A stretch of DNA of 64,000 nt from Corella eumyota (Eukaryota > Chordata > Ascidiacea > Phlebobranchia > Corellidae). A program made the translations under genes and the position numbers. A model generated the notes under the pieces. That model had not been told where the DNA came from, did no database searches, and saw nothing but the letters and a program-made list of their open reading frames with translations. This document shows positions 22,124 to 32,900 of the stretch, one piece after another. Location: NCBI GenBank assembly GCA_963082875.1, contig OY720099.1, forward strand, positions 3,596,001 to 3,660,000, in the 5' to 3' direction. Positions within the stretch are counted from its first letter, which is position 1, and each line of letters begins with the position of its first letter.

Positions 22124-22195
22124 TACGAAACTAAGGAAGTTAACATGCAAACTAGCGCAAAGTCAGTCACGTTACAATACATCAAATAAAATTAT

Positions 22196-22284
22196 CCTTC
22201 GAACCGGATTCGAACCAGTGACCTATGGATTTCTGAGTTTTAAACCGCTACAGTCCACCGCTCTACCAACTGAGCTATCGAAGG
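22196..22284 (-). tRNA. tRNA-Tyr(GUA) unit 37
   Basis: Canonical, 17-nt intron. Confidence 0.92.
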
Positions 22285-22356
22285 TACGAAACTAATGCAG
22301 TTAACATGCAAACTAACGCAAAGTCAGTCACGTTACAATACATCAAATAAAATTAT

Positions 22357-22446
22357 CCTTCGAACAGGATTCGAACCAGTGAACTATGGATTTTTGACAA
22401 GATGTGTCGCTACAGTATACCGCTCTACCAACTGTGCTATCGAAGG
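22357..22446 (-). tRNA. tRNA-Tyr unit 38, degenerate
   Basis: Related to unit 9, with the anticodon stem further changed to GTATA. Confidence 0.6.
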
Positions 22447-22518
22447 TACGGAAATGGCTCAGTTAATATGCAAACTAACGTAAAGTGAGTCACGTTACAA
22501 TACATCAAATAAAAACAT

Positions 22519-22577
22519 CCTTCGAACCGGTTTCGAACCAGTGACCTATGGATTTCTGAGAACTGAGCTATCGAAGG
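22519..22577 (-). pseudogene. tRNA-Tyr unit 39, anticodon arm deleted
   Basis: 59 bases; the anticodon, the 5' half of the anticodon arm and part of the D arm are missing. Confidence 0.9.
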
Positions 22578-22643
22578 TTGTGAATTTCGTCAGTAAACAT
22601 GCAAACTAACGCAAGTCAGGCACGTTACTTTGAATAAAATTAT

Positions 22644-22733
22644 CCTTCGAACCGGATTCGAACCAGTGACCTATGGATTTCTGAGTTTCAAAACCGCTAC
22701 AGTCCACCGCTCTACCAACTGAGCTATCGAAGG
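22644..22733 (-). tRNA. tRNA-Tyr(GUA) unit 40
   Basis: Canonical. Confidence 0.92.
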
Positions 22734-22805
22734 TACGAAACCTAGGCAGTTAACATGCAAACCAACGCAATGCGAGTCACGTTACAATACATCAAATAAA
22801 AACAT

Positions 22806-22895
22806 CCTTCGAACCGGATTCGAACCAGTGACCTATGGATTTCTGAGATTCTAAACCGCTACAGTCCACCGCTGTACCAACTGAGCTATCGAAGG
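22806..22895 (-). tRNA. tRNA-Tyr(GUA) unit 41
   Basis: D-stem CAGC for GAGC, one mismatch. Confidence 0.75.
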
Positions 22896-22967
22896 CACGA
22901 AACTAACGCAGTTAACATGCAAACCAACGCAATGCGAGTCACGTTGCAATACATGAAATAAAAATAT

Positions 22968-23057
22968 CCTTCGAACCGGATTCGAACCAGTGACCTATGG
23001 ATTTCTGAGATTCTTGACCACTACAGTCCACCGCTCTACCAACTGAGCTATCGAAGG
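22968..23057 (-). tRNA. tRNA-Tyr(GUA) unit 42
   Basis: Canonical; intron with ATTCTTGACC (read on +). Confidence 0.92.
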
Positions 23058-23129
23058 TACGAAACTAACGCAGTTAACATGCAAACCAACGCGATGCGAG
23101 TCACGTTAAAATACATGAAATAAAAGTAT

Positions 23130-23219
23130 CCTTCGAACCGAATTCGAACCAGTGACCTATGGATTTCTGAGATTTTAAACCGCTACAGTCCACCGCTCTA
23201 CCAACTGAGCTATCAAAGG
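23130..23219 (-). tRNA. tRNA-Tyr(GUA) unit 43
   Basis: Wobble pairs at acceptor position 5 and in the T stem (TCGGT). Confidence 0.82.
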
Positions 23220-23291
23220 TACGAAACTAATGCAGTTAACAGGTAAACTAAGGCAACGTGAGTTACGTTACAATTCATCAAATAAAAACAT

Positions 23292-23380
23292 CCTTCGAAC
23301 CGGATTCGAACCAGTGACCTATGGATTTCTGAGATTTTAAACGCTACAGTCCACCGCTCTACCAACTGAGCTATCGAAGG
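23292..23380 (-). tRNA. tRNA-Tyr(GUA) unit 44
   Basis: Canonical, 17-nt intron; the last full unit at the right edge. Confidence 0.9.
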
Positions 23381-23451
23381 TACGAAAATGCGGCAGTTAA
23401 CATGCAAACTAACGTAAAACAGTCACGTTACAATTCATCAATTAAAAATTT

Positions 23452-23482
23452 CCTTCGAACCCGCGACCTGAGCTATCGAAGG
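23452..23482 (-). pseudogene. tRNA-Tyr unit 45, 31-base stub
   Basis: Only the two acceptor-end segments remain; marks the array boundary. Confidence 0.8.
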
Positions 23483-23900
23483 CTTGTGTTTGAACCGACT
23501 TAACATGTAAGCTTACCTAAAGCGAGGTACTTGACCGTTCTCTTAAAATTATAACTGCATTACAGAATAAATTATTCCCCCTCCCCTATATAGTTCAATT
23601 TTATTTTCTGTAATTAAACTGTTCAATGTTAAAATCTAATCTTAAGAAAAATCCTACCCCGACTTACCTGTTTTTTTTGCCAATTTTGCATCTCGTTAAA
23701 ATGGTCATTGCATGATTATTAATTTACACATTATTTAAATGTATTGGGAGTCTTATTATAAGCCAGGACATAAGAAAAGACTAGGCGCGAAAAAATATCA
23801 GTTTAATTTCATAACAAAAAAAACACAATCCTTAGTTGAAAACTATATCAAACGTTTCGCAATTTGAAAACCACAGCCTCAAAATTTCAGGGGAGTCATC
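23483..23900. other. interval between tRNA array and mosaic gene, nothing seen
   Basis: Holds the 3' untranslated region of the mosaic gene. No clear poly(A) signal was chosen. Confidence 0.4.
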
Positions 23901-26900
23901 TTACGCATGCTTTTGAAACCATTTTTCAGCTTGGGTAGTGTCCTCTGGTACTTCGCTACCTGGGTTATACAACTTATCCAAACCCATAGATGAATAATAC
24001 ACCTCGGAGGTCTGGTATATGGTTTTAAGTAACCAATCTTTATGCTGGTCAACGTTAGTGTACAGACGTCTGTTCATACGACTTCCAACATTAGTGTAAC
24101 TTGCTACACCGGCCAAGAACCATACACCGTTGTGTCGACACATTAACGGTTCAGAATCGATCTAAAAAAACGCAAGAAAATTTGCCACAAAAAACTAAAT
24201 TGTCAAAACACAAATTAAGTACAATCAGTATAATATGGAACTACATAACCAATTTAAGACTGGGTCAGAAAAGGGCCTAAGGTTAAGTTTTATCCTCCAA
24301 TGGAGAGACAAGTACGGAGGAATAAGTTCAGTTGTTACATACAGATCCCATGCTTCCGATAGCAGCATTACCAGCACAGACATAGTTAGAACCTTCAGGT
24401 AAACCAAGCTCCATATCGCACCAAGCGGCTGTGTTCATTTCCATTCTGTATTCGACTAAGTTAACTACATTAACCCCTGAAAAAGAAGGTTGGTAGAATT
24501 AAAGTTAATGTTGGTTAGGCTGTCCAAAGCGAATATAATATTTAATAGATTTTTTAACAATAAAAACAAAGGTGATAAAGTGACATCAAAAACATAACTA
24601 TAAAAATAACCCTTTGTAAAAACTATAGGGTGCTATTCATGATAATCGTTAGGCAATACTTATTAGGCCAAGCTCAAGGGCAAACAGTGTAGTATTGGTG
24701 TGGTTCGAACCATAAACCATTCGGCTTTTATTGTAAAAGTTGGGTCATCAGCCGTTTTAGAACAATGTAGTTTACCGTTTTCCAATTTCGACCACCCAGC
24801 AGCAAAACACTCGCTACTAATATCATGCATGGGATAACCACTTAAAGGCGCGCAGATTGGTTGTATGACGTCACTATAGGCTGGTATTGGGTCGGACAAC
24901 TTCCAAACTGCTATGTCATTTAACCTCGTCACGTAATCATATTCAGGGTGGATGAAAACACTTAAAAAAATAAATATGTTTTTTGATTGTTATTCTAAAA
25001 AAAAAAAAAGAAGTAGAGGTACTGCTCTTTCAAAATTTTTAGTTATTTATTTTTTTATATTTTTTTATCTTCGGTGTGGGTAGAATGTTATGACCCAGTT
25101 TCAAATTGCTTTTGGCAGTTTAGGATATTATGGATGATAATTACCCAAAAACTAAGCTGCTGATTAAGCGCTGGCTCAGCAGGAGTTTATGCCGTTTATA
25201 GAGCCTTACTCGAGGGCGCTACAGCATAAGAGCAGTGAAAAACGAACCACGAACCTCAGGTAGTAAAGCTACGTGTTCTGACCACTACACCACACTACCT
25301 TTTCTTATTTAAGGTCCCAGGTTTGATTCTCACTGCTTTAAAGTAGTACCAGTAATGTCATTAGCTTAATAAATTTTATCTTAATAAAAAGTAAAAACGA
25401 AGACTTACCGATTCACTCTTACTATATTTCCATTTGTAATATCTAAATCCATATCGTACTGAGAAGTCTGTCCAACACCGGCTGTTATTCTGTTTTCCAT
25501 TACTTTAGAGTAACCAGGCAACACCACAAACCTTGCACAGTGGGCCGCTGATATAACTGTGTCTTGATCAACTAACACACCAGTACATCTATGAAAAGCC
25601 TTTAAAAATACAAAATCACTTAGTATATGAAGTTATCTTAAATAATCTACAATTGATAACAGTTATATAAATTTTGATTTGTTTATACTTGATGTGGAAA
25701 GGTTAACTCAACAACCCAAACATGGAGTAACATTAGTTACTCCGACCTAGTCTAGAGTTATCCTTGGCAGTTTAAGATATTACTGATTATATTTGCTCAA
25801 AAATTAGGCTGCTGATTGTTCTTTTGGCTCAGCAGTAAGTTTATACCGTTTAAAGCACCTTACTCAAGAGCACTATCCGTAAAAGCAATGGAAATCAAAC
25901 CAAAGCCCTCATGTAGTTAGCTAAGTGTAGTAACCATTTTTGTATCATATATCATATTTAAAATAAAACAAGTGTAGGGAAAAATAATAATTTTTTGATT
26001 AACTTACTGTTCCAATTCTTTCCACAGTTTCCCTTATAGAAACCAACCATGGATATTTATTGATAGGAACAAGATTATGAAGAGTGGGGGGATCTTCATT
26101 GTAATCAGGTGGGGCAACGTAGGTGGTAACCCCACAAGAACTGGTATTAGTCGAAAGGGTGTCCTCATCAAACTTAAAACGCAAAAAAAATTATAAAGTT
26201 AAAAATTGTTTTTTTTAAGCTGGCAGTGTGGTGTAGTGGTAAGAACACTTGACTTCACTACATGAGGTCCTGGGTCCAATTCCCACTGCTCTTAAGCTGT
26301 AGCGCCCTTGAGTAAGGCGCTATAAATGTTACAAACCTCTACTGAGCCAAATCATTAGCTTGAATATCAGACAACTAAAATCTATAATATCTCGAACTGC
26401 CAAAGTTAACTCAAGACTGGGTTGGGGTAACTGTTGTTACCTTACTTACTGTATAATAAAACACAAATCCTGTCTTTTCAACTTGATAGTTTGAGGTAAA
26501 ACTGATATAAATTGCCCCTGTAATTGTCATAATTGTGCTTGAATCCTTGTACTTGGTTATATCATCTCCAGTATAAGTGTCCACAAGATCAGAGTAGTAA
26601 AGGTTAGGCCCATCACCTCTATATACCTAAAAATAAAAAAAATTTCAATATTATTATTGTACAAAATAAATATTTTTTTTGTATATATCTTTATCATCGA
26701 TGTGGGAAGGTCGAACTAGCGATCTAAACATAGAGTAACATTAGTTACCCTAATTCAGTCTCGAGTTGCCCCTAGGGGTTTTGGATATTATAGATTATAA
26801 TTTTCTGATAATTATGCTGCTGATTAAGTGCTGGTTCAGCAGGAGTTCAAAACGTTTAAAGTACTTTACTTAAGAGACTACAGCATGAGAGTAGTGGGAA

Positions 26901-29900
26901 TTAAACCCTCGACCTTATGTGGTGTAGCAGATGTTGAACCCTCGACCTTATCTGGTGTAGCAGGTGTTCTTACCACTACACAACGCTACCAGCTTTTTAT
27001 AACTCAAAATGTGTAACTGAATTATTTGCTTAATAAAAAAATCTACCTTTGCCAATTATTTTAACGGATAAGTTTTTAAATTACGTTTCATTAATAAGTA
27101 CTATAATATAAACTACTTGCCTTAACACAGTCAGTGGTGCAGGGTAAATCTGCATCACCCTCAAGATCCAACTCAATTAACTTTAAAGTTATTTTCACAT
27201 TTTCACCTAAAATATAAAATAAAATTTCAATTTAAAAAAAAATGCATTCCTGGCTCTGTGAGATTTCACCTAAACAAAAGTTTACTACTGGTGTGATCTA
27301 TATACGATTAACGGACAATAATTTTTTTTTGTATATATCTTTATCCTTGATGTGGGAAAGTCGAATGCGCGACTTAAACATAGAGTAACATCAGTTACTC
27401 CGACCCAGTCTCGAGTTGCCTTTAGCAGTTTGGGATATTATAGAGACTTTAATTACCCTAAGATGGTGATTAAGTACTGGCTTAACAGGAGTTCATACCG
27501 TTTATAGCGCCTTACTCAAGGGCGCTACAGCATGAGATCAGTGTGGATTGAACCCACGACCTCATGGTGGTGTAGCAAGTGTTCTTGCCACTACACCACG
27601 CTGCCGGTCATATATACATTAGTTAGTGAAAATGCAGTCTATAAAACAAGCTTTTAAATAGTGTAAAACTTTTATACTATATAGCGTAAGGGAACTGTTT
27701 AAAGCCTGTGGGCATCAAACTAGTTTAAATAAATTTTTTAATCACAAACAGACAACTTACCGGTTATCAACCAAAAGCAATTCGAATATTTCGGATAATT
27801 TTCACCCTCATAAAACCCAGGGGACACAATATACCCAGGCCCCATGTCTTGAGTAACTATGCCCCCGCATCTAAACCCACAAGTCGATCTATCATAATTC
27901 GGGGCATGTAGAATATCTGTAGCGGCATGGATTTCAATGGTAGAGAATAACTCTCTGGGTAGGTTTTGTAGTTTTTCGTCGACTTTGTAGAGAAGGATGT
28001 TAGATTGTGATCCTGATGCAATGTCGTACGAATATTCCATCCTCCATATTATGCTCGATGATAAACGAATCGTGTTTCTAAAATTACAATAAAGTTAAGT
28101 TTTTAGTAAAAAGTATTATTGGTAAATTGTCAAGATTCAATAACCCGACCCAGTCTCGAGTTGTCTTTGGCAGTTTGGGATATTATAGATTATATTTGCC
28201 CAATAAACAAGCTGCTGATTATATGTAGGCTTGACTGTAGTTCATATATTTTTTTTTTGTATATATCTTTATCCTCGATGTGGGAAAGTCGAATGCGCGA
28301 CTTAAACATAGAGTAACATCAGTTACTCCGACCCAGTCTCGAGTTGCCTGCGGCAGTGTGGGATATTATAGATTATAATTGCCCGATAATTATACTGCTG
28401 ACTAATTGCTGGCTCACCAGGAGCTCATAGCGTTTACAGCGCCTTACTCAAGGGCGCTACAGCTTGAGATCAGTGGGGATTGAACCCACAACCTCATGTG
28501 TGGTGTAGCAAGTGTTCTTACCACTACTCCAATTCACATATATTATCTTCTATGCTTCATTATATATAGATTTTTGTTTTCACATTTTTATGTTTTATAA
28601 TATGGGTCCTTTTTGAATTATGTTATATTGAAAAAATTTACTTCATGTTTGCACTCATTGGGTCTCCACATTCAAAATGTTGCATATCATCATCTACGTT
28701 ATAAAAACTAATTCCTAATACTGCTGTAGTTTCTGTCTTGTTCACCGGCTAAAAAATCACACATTAATTTGGTAATTTTAACTTTAGGAATTTAACAGTA
28801 ATTTATATTTATTTATCCTCAATGTGGAAAGGTCAACTTCACAAGCTAAATATAGAGTAACATCAGTTATCCCGACCCAGTCCTAAGTTGCTTTTGGCAG
28901 TTTAGGATATTATAGATTATAATTACTTGTTAATTAAGCTGCTGATTAAATGTTGGCTCAGCAGGAGTTTATACCATTTATAGCACCTTACTCAAGGGTG
29001 CTACAGCATGGGAGCAGTGGGAATCAAACCCAGAACCTCATGTAGTAAAGCCAAGTGTTCTTACAACTAAACCATGTTGCTGTTTTTTTTTTACCTGAGC
29101 ACAACCCAGCTTTCCAACATTGAACAAACATTTTCCTTTCCATTTCCACACATTCGTTGCATCCTGGTTACTACATTTATCCATTCCCCTCCATCTTAGT
29201 GTCAAGTATTCGTCCACGTGAAAACAACCAATCAGAGGGGTGCGTGTAACAAGTAGAAATAATTGTTCTTCTAAAAAATAAAATATTTTTTTTTATAAAT
29301 ATATTTTTGATTTTTGAAGGCAAATTAACCATTTAAACTATAGCTGGTAATATAGTGTAGTGGGTATAACAATTAGGTTGACTGCATAAGGTTATAGGTT
29401 TGATTCCCACTGTTTTTATAATGTAGATCTGTTACAAAAGTTGCTATAAACAAAACAAGATCCTGCCAAGCCAAAAACTGACCAGCAGATTAATCAAAGA
29501 GCAGTTATAAACAATAATACTCTAAACTGCCAAAGTCTACTTAAGACTGGGTTGGGGTAACAAGTTCAGGCAGTAAAACGTATATGTTACCAGTGGGAAT
29601 TAAACTTAAACCTTAGGTAGTAATGTTTAGTTTTTAATGAGGTTGCTAATATGCATTAGTTTTGTTGTACAAAAAAACAATTTTTTTTTATACCATCTTC
29701 TAGAATTTCTTCTACTGCTTCTGGTGCTAATAAACAATGAGGTAATGGGTCAGACCATACACCGTTATTACAAGTTGTTGTAGCCGTCAAATCACCATTG
29801 TCCATTTGTGTATCTTCCATGCAGTTAATTGTACAAGATTGTCCATGTTCAGAGTTCCTATAAAAAATAATTTAAATTTTTTTATTTTCGGGGTGGAAAA

Positions 29901-32900
29901 GTTGAATTTACAGCTTAATTGTAAAGTTAAATATGTTACCCAGACCCAGTCTACAGATGCCTTTGGTGGTTTAGAATATATCACCAGATAGTTTATCAAT
30001 TAGTTATCTTTTGATCCATATATTAGTCCATTTATAGTGTTTGAAAGCAGTGGGGATTAAACCTAGGACGTTACATAGTAAAGCCAAGTGCTTCAAACAC
30101 CAGATCATATTGCCTGTACGAAAATTACTTTACAAGTAAGTATAAAAATAGTTACATTGTCGTGCAGTCTTCACTGTCAAAGCTGGCATACATAACAGGC
30201 ATGAGAGGTGAACAAAGTTGTTTGCATACTGGAACAACCGGTCCATTTCCTCCCCATTTTCCATCTGATTGACATATTCGATCGCTATCACCATCTTCTA
30301 TAAAACCTAAAAAATATTGTTTTTTATTTATTTAACGCTAATATCTAAATTTTAATAAAACAAAACGAAATTGGCAATTAAAACACAATCAATTTTTTAA
30401 TTTAAGTATAAAGTTAATTAAGTATAAAGTTACCGTTATCACAATCCATAAACACAGCAGTCCCTGGCACTACAGCAGCATCTGACCTCATGGGTGAGTA
30501 AGTCACTGTTGCTCCTGCACTTGTAGCCTCCGGACACGTAAACTCCTCAGCACAACTAAAAAAAAAATAATACATGTTTTCCAAAAAAACAATTGGAGAC
30601 TTGGTCAGGGTAACTAATGTTACTCTATGTTTAGGTTATGCATTTGACCTTCCCACATGAGGGGATAAATAACAAAAAAAAAATAAAATTTTTTAAAATA
30701 ATTTTACATTGGAATCGGTCCTTCCCATCTTCCCGTCTCTTCACATGTTACATCCTCCTCCCCACTAACTAGGATCAATCCTACTGGACACGAGAAGCTG
30801 CACACGTCCTCCGCTTCCTGAAGATCAGTTACACAAGATGAGGAGGTGATCACCTTCATGCTTCCTCCTGTAACTAAGGAACCATCGGTTGTTGCTAGGT
30901 AGGGATCGGAAGAGAGTAAAGGACAAGCCTCTATAAAAAATTTTTTTTTATTAGGATGCAGTGGGAATCAAACTCGGGACCCAATGTTGTAATACCAAAT
31001 GTAACTTAAAATTTTACTTCTGCAAGTTGCTTTAGTCCCCGCCCATTCTCCACTTGATTGACAGGTCAACACTGGGTCACCAACAACCTTATATCCATCA
31101 TCACACAATTGTGTACATGCTGTCCCCTCTAATACTGTTAAACCTGAACACTCTGCTGGGCTAGCTGGGGTAATAAGCCCACTACAAAAAGCTAAAAAAA
31201 ATATTTTATTAATTTACCAAAAAAAAATGTTTTTTTATTTAATTTTTTTTTACCTTTGCAGAATGGTATATCTGCTGACCAATTAGAAGCTTTGCAAAAC
31301 ACCATAGAAGCACCATCCAGGTAATAACCAGATGAGCATGAAAAATGACAACCAAACCCTTTGTGTAACCCCTCTCCATTTTCACAGTTGGGGGGTGACA
31401 TTAATAACCCCTCAGAAGGTGTAGGTTTAGTGCAAACCCCTTCCAATAAATTCTGCAAAAATTTTTTTTTTAATAATTTAATTGCAAATTTTTTTACTTA
31501 TATTTATCCTCGATGTGAAAATGCCGACCTCACAGCTTATACAAGGAAAAAAATTTGTTACCCAGACCCAGTCCAGAGTTGTCTTTAGCAGTTTTTGATA
31601 TTATTAATCATATTACCCAATAAATAACCTGCTAATTGATTTTCTAATGAACAAAAACTGTTTATAGCACTTTACGTAATAGCACTACAGCATGAAAGCA
31701 GTGGGAATTGAACCAAAGACCCCTTAATAAAACCTACCTCGGCTACACACGAAGTCATTGGCATATCCCAACTCCCATCTGACATACAAGTCATATCAAT
31801 TGTAGATAGAGCAGTGGATTGTATTTTAAATCCACTATCACAGGTTACTGTACAAACTGTATCAGAGTTAACTCCTAAACTTGAACAAGTAGCGGGACTG
31901 ATCATCATACCTGGACCACTGGTCAAGGGAGGACAAAAACCTAAAAATTGTATTTTGTTTTTAAAGTTAAAAAGATTAGTAAGACATTTTCTTAGGCCAA
32001 AAACAAAAAACAATTTCTTTAGTTTTAATTTTTTATTTAAACAATTTAGAAAATTTATTTAAAATATTTTTGTGTTAGTTTTAATTATATTTTATATATT
32101 TTTCCAAATTAAAAAGGCTGCCCACAAAGCTACTAAAAGAAGCAATAAAGACCCCATTTTGAAAAGCCAAGTGTTCTAACCCACAAAAAAACACAACTTT
32201 TAACTTTTATTTTTTTAAGTAAAAATTATATCAGCACTGACCAAAAGTCAAAAATTTTAATTTTTTAACTTACCCATAGATTTAAATGAGCAGATAGAAC
32301 CAAAATTCATATCTGGTCCATATCCCATAAACATCGAACTAGGTTTTAGTGTATTAACTGATATAACTGGTTCCATTAATGAATTCATACCATAATCAAC
32401 ATACCTAAAAAAATAAAATTTTAAACCAAAAATAAAAATTTTTCGATTTATTTTTTTTTATAAAATCAACTTCTTTAAAAACGAGTAAACTTAATTTTTT
32501 TTGTTTATATTTTTATCTTTAATGTGGAAAGGTCGAATGCGCGACTTAAACATAAAGTAACATCATCTACTCCAACCCAGTTCTGAGTTGCCTTTAGCAG
32601 TTTGGGATATTATAGTTTTAATTGCCCGGTAATTATACTGCTGAGTAAGTGTTGGCTCAGCAGGAATTCATATCAATTATACCGCCTTACTCAAAGGCGC
32701 TACAGCATAAGAGCAGTAAAGATTGAACCCACGACCTCATGGTGGTGTAGCAAGTGTTCTTACCACTACACCACGCTGTCGTTAATAGTAGTCATTGGCA
32801 GTTTAATATAATAAAAACTTTTTGTCTAATCATTACCTTTATAATTGTATTTATGTTAAAAGAGCCATTCAGTGCTGTTTTGACATGACAGCAGTGGGTA

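Larger units (their letters stand above)
21554..22191. repeat. 319-bp two-unit duplication
   Basis: Units 33-34 and 35-36 repeat at a 319-base offset; units 33 and 35 share the same rare acceptor change. Confidence 0.7.
16471..23482 (-). repeat. tandem array of 45 tRNA-Tyr(GUA) units
   Basis: Each unit is a tRNA of about 90 nt, read on the minus strand, plus a spacer of about 60-75 nt. The tRNA body starts CCTTCGATAGCTCAGTTGG, has anticodon loop CTGTAGA with GTA at 34-36, and ends GGTTCGAATCCGGTTCGAAGG in two parts (B box GGTTCGAATCC). A 17-21-nt intron sits after position 37, the usual site for eukaryotic tRNA-Tyr. Most units are followed by a T4-T5 run (ATAATTTTATT or ATATTTTTATT), a pol III stop. 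Spacers share GTTAACATGCAAACTAACGC and come in two classes next to the tRNA (GTTACAATACAT or GTTACTTTGAAT on +). By eye about 15 units are canonical, about 10 more carry only wobble or minor changes, and about 20 are damaged. Confidence 0.95.
23901..26172 (-). other. mosaic gene: trypsin-like domain, probably inactive
   Basis: Exons about 26172-25999, 25602-25410, 24961-24776, 24477-24348 and 24160-23901. His57 is present in ISAAHC (His codon 25540-25542) and Asp102 in RLNDIAVWKL (24915-24917). Where RIVGG should mark activation the sequence is LHNLVPINKYPWLVSI, so there is no normal zymogen cleavage. The serine loop reads SIDSEPLMC instead of CxGDSGGPLxC: the Ser codon is at 24153-24155, but Cys191, Gly193 and one Gly after Ser are lost, removing the oxyanion hole. 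A serine-protease homolog acting as a binding or cofactor domain is likelier than an enzyme. Confidence 0.78.
26455..27860 (-). other. mosaic gene: CUB domain
   Basis: Three exons (last part of 28082-27770, then 27208-27120 and 26622-26455). The domain opens CGGIVTQDMGPGYIVSPGF, continues YPKYSNCFWLITG, ITLKLIELDLEGD, CTTDCVKVYRGDG and closes FTSNYQVEKTGFVFYYT, the usual CUB end. Confidence 0.85.
27840..29272 (-). other. mosaic gene: ricin-type module D
   Basis: Exons about 29272-29095, 28748-28640 and the first part of 28082-27770. Motifs: FLLVTRTPLIGCFHVD, LTLRWRGMDKCSN, NVWKWKGKCLFNVGKLGC and DDDMQHFECG. The most diverged of the four; it runs straight into the CUB domain. Confidence 0.6.
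29690..31940 (-). other. mosaic gene: sushi block 4, about 6 modules
   Basis: Exons about 31940-31737, 31455-31250, 31190-31015, 30932-30710, 30555-30437, 30308-30155 and 29856-29690. Cores include CHFSCSSGYYLDGASMVFC, CTQLCDDGYKVVGDPVLTC and CTINCMEDTQMDNG. Confidence 0.78.

Noticed and set aside
22295-23407. Open frames of 60-80 codons inside the tRNA array, also at 16332-16571
   Set aside because: They read across tRNA bodies and spacers; pure by-products of the repeats.
16471-23482. Regular repeats with spacers, at first sight like a CRISPR array
   Set aside because: The repeat is a complete tRNA with cloverleaf, intron and B box; spacers are similar to each other, and the setting is a eukaryotic nuclear genome.
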